This document shows, piece after piece, positions 48,970-60,714 of a stretch of DNA of 64,000 bases. The notes under the pieces were generated by a model. That model searched no databases. It worked only from the letters and a program-made list of their open reading frames with translations, and was not told the origin of the DNA. The stretch comes from Isoetes taiwanensis. Its lineage: Eukaryota > Streptophyta > Lycopodiopsida > Isoetales > Isoetaceae. The stretch covers positions 126,001 through 190,000 of the forward strand of contig JAJEKV010000137.1 of assembly GCA_021234155.1 (NCBI GenBank). Reading direction: 5' to 3'. Every line of letters starts with the position of its first letter. Positions within the stretch are counted from its first letter, which is position 1. Position numbers and translations under genes: made by a program.

Positions 48970-51357
48970 TCATTCCTGTTGTTGCCGGTAAGATGGATTA
49001 TCCTCCAGGAACTTTTTCACTTGGGCTGTTCCCACTGAATGGCCCAAGTTCCTAAGGACATTGGCTGGAGATCCACCCTGTAATGCTCTTGCTAACTCTT
49101 CTATTCTCGCGGTGGGAGGTATAAAGGCGCTCATCGGCAGTCTTGCACACGCTTTGTAAGGTATGGCGAAGTCGAAGGCGTCGAGTGCTACCGCTCTCTT
49201 CACCGAGGATTGCATACTTTTCGGTGTTAAGGGGTAACCCGGCGCATGCGGCCGAATCTGAGAGTGCAATCAGACAGCGATACTCCTTCCTTGCCTCTGG
49301 GGGTGAACTTGCGGTGGATAACCGCTATTCTTCCATCCATCAGCAGTGGCAGGTAATAGCATAGTGACACATGCGTTGCGAGGCGGGTCCTCGACCACTC
49401 GGTATCCAGCTACGTTAATGCGCTTCCGAAGTCATCAACCTCCACCGTGGTGAGCTCCCCAGCCAGTCTCGGACTGTTCTTTGAAGCCCTCCCGAGGTCG
49501 GTTAGCCTGTCTATCGGGGGGTGCTGCCTTTGCGGGCGAGCTTGCGTTAGGATGTTTGAGGTCGCATAGCGGATCCCCATCTGTTCTGAAGCAAGGAACT
49601 CTTCCTCCGTCGGTAGCTTGTTACTCATTTTGCGCCTCCATAATCGCGCGATATTGTTTGTAGGCTTGGATGTCGGAGGTAAACTCTCCCGTGTAAGTGT
49701 CGGCTTCCCTTACTTGGAGGGGGAAGTCGGACTCTCCTCGGACGATGAAGTCGTCCAAGTCCGTTCTTCGGAGTTGGTGCAGCAACTCTTCAGGTCGGTA
49801 CTCCCTTTCCACGCACTTTCAGGGAGGTTTTGAATGTAAGCTTAGGAGGCGAAACTCCTCACATTCGACTATAATGGGAGCTAGGCTTGTGATGCCTAAC
49901 CGAGGGGTGGCGCGACTCGAGAATCTCACGGCTTCTTCGAAAGTCTTGCCACTCTGATTACGCTGCCGCCCGCTCCTCCGGTCGAGCTCGACATAGTCTT
50001 CCTCTTCTTGATTCCTGTTCTTAAAGTCTTCTTCCTTCCCTTCCTGCTCCTGTTCATACTGTGTGAGGAGCCGTTGTTCTGCCACTATGGCTAATGGGTC
50101 CACGTCCATGGGGGGAATGGAGGTTTCCCCCACGGTGTTCTCGGCACGGTGGGTAAGAAAGATTGCCAGGGCAGTGTTGAAAGAGAAGTACTTGGTCCTG
50201 TTGACAGTTAGGACCATTGGCTCAGGTGTGCGGTGCGCTTTGTTTGTGAGGTATTTGGCGATGTTCGGGACATCGTCTAATGCTGCCTGCAGGGACTGTC
50301 TAGGGACAAAATATCCTACACAAGGGGGCACGGGGAATTAGGAGGCCGAAGCTGCGCTGGAAGTGTCTAATCTCCCTTAACGCTCTTCTCTCCACCTCCT
50401 TCCTATCAGCTTTCTTCCTGGGTGGCGGCTTGGGAACCTTGGGCTTCGGTGGTGGCGGCCTTAAGGTTTGCTGCTTCGTTGGTCGCCCTCCCTCGATGAA
50501 CTTAACCCTGTTTTCTTCATAATATTTGTTGTAGGCCTCCCATTTCTTCATGTAGGCCTCGTGCTCTCTCATCTTCCTCTCGTAAATCTTCACCACAGCG
50601 GTGGCGTAGGCTTCCCGGCAGGTCGTGGTTTTCTTCTTTCTATCCCATGCGTATTTTCGGGGGGCTTCGCACTTGGTCTTCTTTGGGGTTGCTTTCAGTC
50701 ATTTGCTTCGGTGTACTTCACCGTCGCTGGGTGCTTGGAAGAGCTTCCACCTGCAGCATTAGGGTCGAAGTCCTCCTCAGAAGAGTCGTCGGAGGGGTTT
50801 GGGGGTTCGTCGGGTTGCCGCTCCTTGATGACTATGTTGGGGTTAGGCCTCTTCCTTGGCGGAGCGATCCTTCGTTCTCCTTATGCCGACCCACGAACTT
50901 CCCTTTTGCTTTCTTCTTCTCTTCTGCGCCTTTTGTTCCTCTTCCTTCCTTTTCCTCTTTTTGTCTTCCCTTCTCTTATGCATTTCGTGCTTTTACGATG
51001 AACCTTCTAAGGTTCACTACCTCCGTGGCTCCGGACACATCACTTGCTCATCACCTTTCGAGGATCTCCGTGGAGTCGCGTCTGAATGGTGCCTTGTTCT
51101 GTGCGGATCTCCCCGCTCTATTCCTTCATACACCTCCCTCGTCTCCTCGTCCATGGAGTTGGGTGATGTGGCCTCGTCCCTCTCTCTGGCGGTTGAAGCC
51201 CTCAATCGGATCGGGCGTGTCTTGCTCCTCGTCCGAAGGCGCGTCCCCCTCTCGCCCGAGCCTCTCACGAAGCATCTTCCGAATGATCTCCCACCTCGGT
51301 GGCGCTGGTGGCTTCGCACGGGCGGCTTTCCTTCTTGATCATTTTGGTTCGGGCCAT
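48970..51357 (-). pseudogene. Extra ORF between 5' LTR and gag, unknown
   Basis: About 2.4 kb on the minus strand is coding-like but broken into frames. It starts with ATG at 51355-51357 (MARTKMIKKESRP), followed by acidic/Arg-rich text (51020-51320). Then come a charged helical block with a proline-rich linker (PPPPKPKVPKPPP, 50300-50596), a folded-looking block (DDVPNIAKYLTNKAH, TKYFSFNTALAIFLTH, 49819-50331), and shorter blocks to a stop at 48970. An AT-rich spacer of about 90 bases separates it from gag. No domain was recognised. Ordinary gypsy elements have no such ORF here. Confidence 0.6.
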
Positions 51358-52018
51358 GCTTTTACGGATCGTCAATCGGATAAAAGTGCCGAAAGATCGC
51401 CTAAGTTGGGAAGAAGCGGATTTCTAGGGCTTGGGCCCCGAAAAAAATGAGGGGGTTCTACATCTATTTATAGCTTGGGGAATTTTAGGTCAAAACTCAA
51501 GTTGCTCGTTTAACATGCTAAGGCACCATCTTAGCTAAAACTTATACTTATTTCAGACTTTTTCTACCTATTGGTCTCACGGCTTGCGCCTCGTTCCAAT
51601 ACTAATGTTTAGTTTTACGACCAGGTAGCGGTACATCGATCTCATACATTTCTAGGGTTTTAGGTAATTAAAACATGCTATTCTAACTAATTCCTACCTT
51701 AGAATTAGCCTTACCACATTATTTTCTCAAATTCATCATGTTTTGGTGTTCTTGGCTCGATGTCTCACGACTTATGCCTCCTTCAAAACAAAAATTTAGT
51801 TCCACGACCGGTAGCGGATGTGGAGACCACCTCACTTGGAAAATTTTGGCTCATTCTTTTTAATCTTGTTAAATTCCAATTCACTTAATTGTTACTAGCT
51901 TAGCATAAACTACAAAGGTGAGAAAAAATTTTCCCACTTTTCGAGGCTTGAGGATCCTATCAAGTTAGTACTATCGGGAACATGGTCGGGTGCTTTGCTC
52001 TTGGTCTCCAAGAACATT
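51358..52018 (-). other. 5' leader of the LTR element
   Basis: About 660 bases between the primer site and the extra ORF. It contains two related stretches (TCACGGCTTGCGCCTC near 51577 and TCACGACTTATGCCTC near 51766), so part of the leader is an old duplication. No gene. Confidence 0.5.
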
Positions 52019-52029
52019 GCTCGATACCA
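52019..52029 (-). other. Primer binding site, initiator tRNA-Met type
   Basis: The minus strand reads TGGTATCGAGC two bases after the 5' LTR. Plant elements primed by initiator tRNA-Met have TGGTATCAGAGC, so this copy lacks one base. Confidence 0.8.
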
Positions 52030-52031
52030 GC

Positions 52032-53603
52032 GCGGACGTCCCCTACTGCGCATACGGTGCACTCCGCCGGTATACAAACAGGAGTTCTTCCCCACACCAG
52101 CTCCATCGCGTCTGGGGCCCCTCCACATATCACCGCACCGTGCAATTCGTCCCGGGAAGAGTGAAGGTGTCATTCTACCCCGCCTCCCTCGGGGCCTACC
52201 TAGTCAAATGAAGCGTAAACATACATGTCAGTAGCACATACATCAACATCCTGTGACCATCTCGAAGGATGGTCCTCCTCATATCTGCATAGACAAAGAT
52301 CAGCACATCACATAGGGGATCCTACCCAAGGCTCAGACTCAAAGGATGACTGACGGCTTGGGTCTCCGTGAGTTCGTTCTGCGGGCAATTCATGGCAATG
52401 GGGTTGGGCGGCATAAGAACATGGCATAGGGTTGTCCACTCCATCCGCCCCTCACATGCACACTTTGCGCGAGTAGGTGAAAAGTGTCGGGGACTGACTG
52501 TAGCCAGCCGGGATGATGCATAGCCGGAAGGGGCTATTCCCTGGTCTCATCTTCCCGATTTCGATGGGGCGGTAGGGATCACTCCCTCCGAGATCTACAT
52601 GCCACTCAAGGTGACTAGAGGGCCACCGCCTCGTATTCGACCGAACCCACCGGGAAAGTGTACACCACTTCACGGTGTCGAGCCCATGCCTTACCCAAGA
52701 CTCGGTGGTAAGCCATTGGACCTAGTCACAATGATCCCCCGGTAGGCTTTACACACCGGGGGAATCGCTCAGAGTCGAACATGAACCTCCTTCTTAGCCA
52801 GTCCGGCCCCTTCACCCACAACCCGTGTGTGGCTCTTGTACACAGGCCGAATCTACAATTGCTAGAGAGGCTACTCTAGGAGCATCAACTACAAGCTTTA
52901 GGGCCTCTACTCCCCTTCCCAATACAAGGAGTTCACAGAGATACATCATCCAAATACATCACGAAGAACTAAAAGAACTAGATCTAATCATAGGGTTAGG
53001 TTCTTTAGTTAGTGTGTCCGAGATCTACGATCTAGATAGTTGCTATGGGCAATTTAATAGTCTAAACCTACTGATTCTATGACTAGAAGGCGGTTTAAGC
53101 TATTAAATTGACCAAATACCGATCCTTGAGTGGCTCCTCCCCACTGAAGTTCAACCATCCCGCCGAAATGAGCCGATTCGAGGGAACCGATGGTGCAATT
53201 AAGCTTGGGCGGCATCGAGGGAGGCGGTTTTGGCTCTGGGGCAGCCAAAACCCAGCTCTAAAACCCTAAGGACGAAAAACTAGCAAGCTAGGGTTTTCCT
53301 ACCCTAAATAGACATGGGATTTAGGCTAGGGTTTCCAATTACCCAATTTGGCATGTGGGATAATTGTAAAGGCCCCACTTGCCTTTAATGGCTAGATGGC
53401 AAAATATGCCAACATGGAAAGGTGTGCCCTCATTAATGTGCACATGTGCACATTAATAATATATGAACACTCCTAGCAAGTTGCCCCTAGGGCTACTTAC
53501 ACCTATCCGCTGGCATTACCGCGTCGGTCGGAGTGGCGGTAATGCTGCGTGTGAAGCGATCACGATACGCCCCGGGACCGTATCTTTGTCTTTGGAACGT
53601 CAC
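52032..53603 (-). repeat. 5' LTR (1572 bp)
   Basis: It pairs with 41573-43149. The end next to the host (53595-53603) reads ACGTCACA. The inner end is changed from TGTGACGT to GCGGACGT. Numerous single-base differences from the 3' LTR are concentrated at CG sites. Confidence 0.92.
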
Positions 53604-53800
53604 AATAATGGCCGTCCTCCTGCAATTGCATGCACGAGAACGAGGGGTACGGATCTAGTATGGTGGAATATGTGCTGGTGGCGAAGCAGGATATGCATAT
53701 GGTCAAGCACTTTTGGGTGGGAACAGATAGTATGGATGCTCTTACCAAGCAAGAAAAAGAGAGAGAATGAATAGTGAATTTGTCTATAACCCGAATTGGT
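53604..53800 (+). pseudogene. LINE endonuclease fragment, right part
   Basis: The LINE frame resumes after the LTR element with NGRPPAIACTRTRGTD and then, after a one-base shift, SSMVEYVLVAKQDMHMV and FWVGTDSMDALT. This matches the end of the APE-type endonuclease domain (NGR...G.S.VDYV). The fragment ends near 53770; no RT domain follows. Confidence 0.65.
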
Positions 53801-55890
53801 GTTGCAGCATTAGACAATATATGATTTCCTTTTGTAGTTGAACCATAGTGAGACTTAAATAGAGAGGTTTCTCGGAACTTCTTCTATGCTCATGTCATCA
53901 AACGTTGCCATCACATGACATAACATAATAATTAGAACTCCTTATAGCATGGCATAACATAATAATTAGAACTCCTAATAACATTATTGTAAAAATGCAA
54001 CACGGCGTGTTGATGAAAATAATGAAATTTGCAACCAAGCTTGTTATAAGTAGAAAAAACTTTTATCACCTCTCACCATTCGTATGGGATAGGAGAGCTA
54101 CATTTCAGATCTTCCAAAGCAAAATTCAACTAATATAAGTGGCAGATCCTGTTATTGGAAAGCAAAAGAAAAGCAAAGACAACACATACCTAACATACTC
54201 AATAAATAATGTACTGCTCCAAGCTTCTCCACAGTAGCACTAGAAATGCTAAGCAAAACTTGTAGCGGCTATGCTATGCTGTCAGTGACGCATATATCGG
54301 TGAAGCACATGGAAGAGAATAATGCACACGTATCATACATATCCTTCCCACAACTGGCCACAACTGTGTGGGAATAATACACGCATAGGAGGGAAGTGGC
54401 TGTAACCATAGTAAGTTCCATGCCAACAACTAAGGGTGGCCAGCATAGTTTTCCTGGCAACCTAGGCCTGGATTACATGCCCAAAGTTGTGTTGCGCAAT
54501 TTGGATATGTAATGAGTATTTGTGGCATGTAAGTCATCAGCGTAGTTTAGCTCGGAACCTAATTTTCTTGGCATCTGCTAATTGGCAAGGGGTAAAAAAT
54601 TCTACAAACGAGGCTACAAGTTTATTGGAACCCAGATCGATGCTTAATCAATGGCATGCAATTGCAATCCAGATCGGGAGGGCCACGTTTTCATTGTATC
54701 GCCTCCTTACACAAATGCTCCATATTTTCAATTTCTCTTCCTTTTTTGCCTTTTTTCGTTTCCAATCAAGAGTCATCTAGGGAATATCAAACGCGTATCT
54801 ATGTCTAAAGCAAACAAATAGTATTTCAAATGCATCATTCTACAATGTCTATATAGCCTTATCTACACTTATACAATTGATTCTCACCAAGATTGATTCC
54901 TCCGATTCTTAGATTCCTGAGTGGAGGGAAAAATGGTGGAAAAAAAAGGCTGTAAAATTCTCCGCTATTGACAGTGGAGCACTGCCTTAGCTATTCGGCG
55001 CATAGCCATTGCTATGATTTTGCTAGGTCAGGCCAACCTGCTGAGTTTCGGTGGTGATGGCGCTGCTTTTTCCTCACTCCTACAGCATATAACAACTATT
55101 TTTTTTAGGGCACCGCCGCGAAAACCATAGCAACATGATCCGTTCCAGCATCAAGATTGCACAATCAAGCTCCACATGCAGGATGGGGCTACTTAGGTGA
55201 GTTCCTCAAGTCCTGTTTCTTTTAAGAAAAAGGAAGCATTTTGGCCAATGGATCTTTGGACGTTTGATTCCTATTGCATCTCCAGAACATTTTGTTGAGA
55301 TGCATCTACACTTTCGTGCTTCTCTGATGTATGTCAAAGATGAATTCGGTATTTCATGGCCCAGACTTTAAAGTGCATAACAGATTCCGTTACCATGCAA
55401 GATAGGGCTACTTAGGTGAGTTCCTCAAGTCATGTTTCTTTTGAGAAAACTGGTACTTCTTTGGTTGTTCTTAAGCGTGGCTTCTTGCAGTGATGTTTCT
55501 TCCATATATCTGTGTATGTAGCTCCATCCCCCATTTTAGCCATGGCAATTTTTACCTTCCATAGATATATGTAATTAGTGAAGTTTTATATGTAAGTGTA
55601 ACATTGTGTCTAAGGTTTCTTTTGTCGCTGTATATGCACAGATGAAGTTTTGTATATATAATAAAAAATTTGTGCTGGATTGATGTGAGGTTGTTTTCCT
55701 CTTGATTTTCATTGCTTTTGTGTTTTATACTTGGTTTTTTTAGAGATCAACTGTAAAAAAAAGACCAACGTTTGTGAATAAAAGTTTACACTTGATATGA
55801 TAAAAGTGAACCCGCTTAAAACATCTAAATCCACCTGCCAACAATGAATCCATCACGTTACATATAAAAAATCTATGTTTGTTCTAATTA
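53801..55890. other. Intergenic with short repeats
   Basis: No gene. A 34-base tandem (CATAACATAATAATTAGAAC...) lies at 53919-53985. A block of about 57 bases (GGGCTACTTAGGTGAGTTCC and on) occurs at 55187-55243 and again at 55407-55463. The plus-strand open frame at 54487-54780 has no family match. Confidence 0.45.
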
Positions 55891-55896
55891 AGACAG

Positions 55897-57233
55897 GTTG
55901 GACTGGAGCCGAACTTGCCCAGTTTGTACAAGAGGCAGCTTTAGTAGCATTGAGGCAAGGTCAAGAGGATGTACTGTAGGAGGATTTTGATGCTGCACTA
56001 GTTGAACTTGGAATGGCATTTGCAGCTCATCTTTTGCAGAAAATTGAAAGTGCGGAGATAGAAACTTGCAACCATGTTTTAATTGTTCCACATGAAGCGG
56101 TTACTTTTGAATCTTTTGACTTTGTTGGTAATTGTTCGAACTTATACTCTGGTTTGAGCCATGAGCTTTTAGCAGAATGAAATTGAAATTGGACATCACG
56201 CTGGCTAGGATTAGATCAGGTTATGAGTGATAGTTTTCTGGATGGGGAACATGACTTGACAATCTATCAAATCCACATAAATGGCGACGTTCATGACAGA
56301 TAGACAAACTCTTCCTTGGGTATGCATGCAGCTTAGCAGTATGGGCATTCCCATGCCATTGTGCATTCACATCAATTACATGATGCGTCTAGAGCAAGCA
56401 GCACTAATGAAAATAAGCTTCTTAATGGCCCCTTTAAAATTCTTAATTCTTCTGTTGTTCGGATTGGTTTCTTCTGTTGTTCAGCAAGGCATTTATGTTT
56501 TTTACGTTGCCTTCCAATTCCAAAACGTTTCTATAACTCTTTTGAATGTGACTTTTGCATGTTTGGACTTCTGTTGTTCTAGTCATTCTCTCGGACTGTT
56601 TTCAACTTGTTTGCTAAAGACTCTTCAGCGTATGCAATGGCAGCATGTGCGACAGAGGAATTAATGTATGGACCAGGACTTCAGATTGGGGGGTTCCTCC
56701 CCAGAATTTTCCATTAAAGTTGTTAAAATTTGGTTTGTAAAGTAGATGATGGGAAATTTCCGATCAAGATTTTGCAACCTGGTATGGACACGAGACATCA
56801 TCATTGTCAGCTCCGTACTTGGCAGATGCTAGTTGGCTTGCGCTGAAAATACTGTCCATGTAAGCCAGATGTTGGATTTACAAGCCTTTATCATCTTTGA
56901 ATAACTTAATTAGTTCAAATGGCATTTTTTGACAGATGGAACCTTGAAGGTGAGATAACTATTCATGGGTGCTCTGTGCCATGGGAAAAGGAATCACCTT
57001 TTAAATCTCCCATGCTATTTGAGGCCGGGCTTTATATATATTATGATCTTGTTGGTAAGACAATCAATCCAAATATAAATCACGAAATTGCAGTAAGAAT
57101 GAATAACCTTTTAAATAAGACATATCAACAAACCATTTCACTTCTTCAATCACATGAGGCAGCTCTCACCAAAGCCGTATATATAAGTTTCGCACAGGCT
57201 TCTTTATTTGTTTTAGTGATCCATCACACGTAG
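55897..57233 (+). pseudogene. FtsH-like protease fragment, broken
   Basis: After an AAGACAG acceptor the plus strand reads GWTGAELAQFVQEAALVAL, RQGQEDVL, a TAG stop at 55977-55979, then EDFDAALVELGM. This is the end of an FtsH-type AAA+ module (FTGADLANLVNEAAL...EDFE.A). Further on, 56925-57190 encodes INHEIAVRMNNLLNKTY and SLLQSHEAAL, resembling the C-terminal helix of FtsH (EV..ll..ay..a...L...r..L). Plant FtsH and FTSHI proteins act in plastid or mitochondrial membranes. The in-frame stop, the poor middle part (56200-56700) and the lack of upstream ATPase exons in the window suggest a pseudogene or a truncated copy. Subtype not resolved. Confidence 0.45.
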
Positions 57234-58117
57234 CTCATTGATCCATTCAAAATTATGCACATCAGAAGGACTTTTTACAACATCCAATATCCCAGGTGGT
57301 GCAGGAGGTAAAGAAGATGCACCTTCTAAAGATAGAAGGCACAAATTGGAAAGTGGAGCATCAAAAGGATAGTCGATCCTTATTTTGATTTTTCAACAAT
57401 GTAGCAATGTTGAGTTACTAGAATAGATAAGAGACTTGTTATCAATATAAGACTATTGAACATGAGCTATCTGTGTCCATGCCCATCATCTCCGTTTTTC
57501 TTTATTCTAGCTCCTCATATAATAGCCTAAATTATAGAACTTTATTCATCATCACATCTTGAACATCAAAATAATATAGTCCTATATGTGGTGTGACGAG
57601 TTGTTAATTTATTTTCGTGAGTTGCCTTATTATTTCTTGGCAGTTATAAAGTGTAGGGATTGCGTTTATTCTTGATAGTACATATTGGTCACGAATGCCC
57701 TTCCCGCAGTTCATAGACATAGGAGAAAGAGGAGTAGCGCTGTTAGAAGTCACAAGAAAATAAAGCAAGAACAATTGACACAACATGTTGCAAATATGTA
57801 GCATAATGACAGGGGGTTTTCTTTGTGTTTTTGTACGCTTTTCACAAAGGTTTTCCTAAGATTTCATGGCGTATTTGAATAGATGTACTAATGCGTACAT
57901 CTAGAGTGCACCATTTCTTAGTCGTTGATTTAGCCTTTTTTTTTCAATGGTCCAACATCCAAGGGCTCACAACAAAAGCCCTCTTTTTATTTTAGTTGCC
58001 ATTTTCAGAGTTTTGCATGCAAGCATCGTGCCATCATGTTTTAGGGTTATTTTAGGGTTAGGAAGAAAGAAGGCAAGAATCGAAAGCAATACAACGCTGC
58101 AGGGTTTTTACACGGTG
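57234..58117. other. Intergenic
   Basis: A short open piece with an AG acceptor at 57294-57380 could be another exon of the FtsH-like fragment but reads in two frames equally well. Otherwise no gene. Confidence 0.35.
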
Positions 58118-58276
58118 GAGCTCCTTGGCATTGCAGGCCTTTTGAAGGAGGCAGAGGAATTACTTCTGAATGTGATAGCTAAGGAGTCAGAGAATTTACT
58201 TCAGAATGTTAAAACTGATGCTGCTATGTGGACATCTTTGCTTGCAGCGTGCAGGAGATACAACAACATCCTCTGA
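58118..58276 (+). pseudogene. PPR protein fragment (E-domain part)
   Basis: The frame reads ELLGIAGLLKEAEELLL and then TDAAMWTSLLAACRRYNN before TGA at 58274-58276. This matches the PPR/E1 junction (LLGRAG.LEEAEELI... DAA.W.SLLAACR.HGN). An insertion of about 13 residues between the halves and the missing rest mark it as a relic. Confidence 0.6.
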
Positions 58277-59724
58277 TTCACACGGGGGTTTTAAGGTGGA
58301 AGTAAAGCCGGGGTAGGTTCTTTTATTTCCGTCAAAACATTCTTTTACATCTGGTGTGAGGATCAAAAGTTCTTGTTGCAATTCTTGTAGACCATCTGGA
58401 ACTAACAGTCCGGTTTGTAGTGGAGGCAGAGCTCCACAAGGAATTAGGGTGTATGATGATGATGTCTGGTCTGAAAAGAGAAACAGGGATATCTGCCACT
58501 CACGTGGAATGCCAGGCAGGGGGACCATCCCCTTCATGCACAATTTTTTTCCTGCATGCAACTTCGTAGTATCTATTTTCCATTCCAAATCTGCAGTATC
58601 CATCCCGGTTTCTTGCCCTAGCTATGGCTGCTCTCTCTGCCCTTTCCAACGAGCCATTCCGCTTTCTTTCTCTTGCACTATAAGGCCATGAATTGACCAG
58701 GCTTTGCAGATGGGGCTGAATTGCCAGTTTTTGAAGCTCCTGATTCAGATGGAGGTGGTTTTTTCCTTTCTAGCAATGCTGGTAGTGGCAGAAGTGTTGA
58801 AGGGATTGAGATTAAGGTGTCTAAAGGACTTAATGGAGCAGTTGTGGAAGTAGCAGTTGTGGAAGTTTGTAATGCCATGTGACAGGAAAGACCAGTTTAT
58901 TCCTAACAGCATTTCATGTTCAGCTTCGTCTGCTTCATCAGTTTCTATGAGTACTGTGCAAGGAGCCAATTACCCACTAATCCAAGGCCAGCTTGTTATG
59001 GACAATCTCCTATATGCATGCAGACTTAATCATGAGAAGGGTCCTTGACAACGCTATCCACAGATCTTATAATTCAATTCCATCGCAATTGCTAGACAAA
59101 GACAGAATGTTGCAGCTCCAAGGCATGCTAATACCATTGGAATGGAATCTGATTGTTGGATCCTAAGGAGGTAACATTAGAAATCTGTTTATGTCCTTGA
59201 GAGAGATTTGAACCTTACATTCATAAAAATTTGAACAAGTAAGATTTCTTCCTACTTGGTTTTACGGTGGAACAACAATATGGCAATGTTATAGCCACTG
59301 AATTATGAATTGTACTATTTTAGAAGCATCATTCTAATTTAGGAGGACTGGGCACCATCTTGTGTGCCTTCAATGATTGGGCATTTGGTTTATCCAAAAT
59401 TATTTTGAGCTGTTTGGTTTCTATTATTAGGTTGAAATTTGGCGCAATCTTCACAAATGTGAAGTCTAATAATGCTTCTTTATTCCTGCAAAATAAGAAT
59501 CTAATCCTTCCTCTCAATATGTAGCATTATAACTACCATTATGCCCTTCCACCATTATGCTTTAAGCTGACCATTGCTTAAGTTAATATGCAATTAGAAT
59601 TATAAGCTTATGTTACTCTTATTATTCTTCTAACCTTGTGTTGTTCTTTTAATGTTCCAAAACTGCTCCAATACCTTTGCTATTTTCAATAACTCAATAA
59701 ATTTCTAAATAAAATGTTTCTATA
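58277..59724. other. Intergenic, ambiguous coding-like pieces
   Basis: At 58706-58881 the plus strand has an acidic, Gly-rich frame (FEAPDSDGGGFFLSSNAG), while at 58196-58603 the minus strand has a 135-residue frame starting MDTADLEWKIDTTKL. Neither matches a family I know. The part after 59100 is AT-rich without genes. Confidence 0.3.
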
Positions 59725-60417
59725 GCATATATTATTATATTTCATTATTATGCTATAATATTATAGTTATATTATGTTACACTACATGTTTTACATGTCT
59801 TATATATTCTTACGTCTGCTTGTTTTTTTTAGGGCCCGAAGGGCCCAAAAATTTTTTTAGTACCAACACATAACTACCATTGAAACCATTGAACCCAACA
59901 CATTTAAATTAAAATCCCCCTTAAACCCCCTTTGGTTTGGGTGCATATTCACACGGGGGGTGACGTAGGGCAGCGAGAGCCCTCGTATTTGTATTTTGCA
60001 CGTACGAAATCAACACCATGTAGTATTCCGCTTGAAATCTTATAGTATTTTGTGAATCTTGTTATACAGTATAGCAAATCTTGTACTTGCATACCCCACA
60101 AACGAGGAACTTTACGTACGGTGTAGATTAAGGAATAAGGGGTGAATATGCCTATCCAACAGCTCTCGTTGCCCGGAGTCACCCCCCGTGTGAATATGCA
60201 CCCAAACCAAAGGGGGTTTAAGGGGGATTTTAATTTAAATGTGTTGGGTTCAATGGTTTCAATGGTAGTTATGTGTTGGTACTAAAAAAATTTTTGGGCC
60301 CTTCGGGCCCTAAAAAAAACAAGCAGACGTAAGAATATATAAGACATGTAAAACATGTAGTGTAACATAATATAACTATAATATTATAGCATAATAATGA
60401 AATATAATAATATATGC
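59725..60417. mobile_element. Large palindrome / MITE-like copy B
   Basis: Left arm 59725-59964 and right arm 60178-60417 are each 240 bases and look identical as reverse complements when read base by base. Inside, a weaker inverted stretch (GGGCAGCGAGAGCC against its near complement) continues the pairing, leaving a loop of about 190 bases. The core 59939-60203 is a copy of the element at 34620-34877. No coding capacity. Confidence 0.8.
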
Positions 60418-60494
60418 TTCTGTAGATTCTATCATTGTGTGATATTGTAGCTATCATTTGATTTGATTTGCAATTATATTTTGACTTTTGCAGA

Positions 60495-60714
60495 GATGAC
60501 ACAGATGAAAGAAGACTACATCATTGAGCTAAATCTAGATGACCTTTATGGATGGTGGATGGGCACCTTCAGTAACTCACTAGCCTTTGTGTCGAGAGAT
60601 GTTGTATTGGAGCTCCTTTTGGATTTGTTTCTTAATTTATTATATTTGCAAAAATATCATTCTAGTGATGATAAGGCATCTTCAGTTATAAATGATGTTA
60701 AATTTGCAAATTAG
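60495..60714 (+). CDS. Possible exon after the palindrome, unknown
   Basis: A TTTTGACTTTTGCAG acceptor is followed by an open frame to TAG at 60712-60714. It includes KEDYIIELNLDDLYGWWMG and a Leu-rich VLELLLDLFLNLLYL stretch. No family recognised and no upstream partner found; the palindrome lies where an intron would be. Confidence 0.28.

Larger units (their letters stand above)
41568..53608 (-). mobile_element. Complete Ty3/gypsy chromovirus, 12 kb, ATAAT target duplication
   Basis: The element 41573-53603 is flanked by ATAAT on both sides (41568-41572 and 53604-53608). It reads on the minus strand: 5' LTR, primer site, extra coding-like block, gag, protease, reverse transcriptase, RNase H, integrase, chromodomain, polypurine tract, 3' LTR. 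The order protease-RT-RNaseH-integrase marks Ty3/gypsy, and the C-terminal chromodomain marks the chromovirus branch. Every coding block carries frame breaks, so this copy cannot work. Recent enough to keep a clean target duplication, but with LTRs that have clearly diverged. Confidence 0.92.

Noticed and set aside
50647-51450. 267-residue plus-strand ORF rich in Ser, Leu and Phe
   Set aside because: It is antisense to the extra ORF and leader of the LTR element; the composition is that of a shadow.
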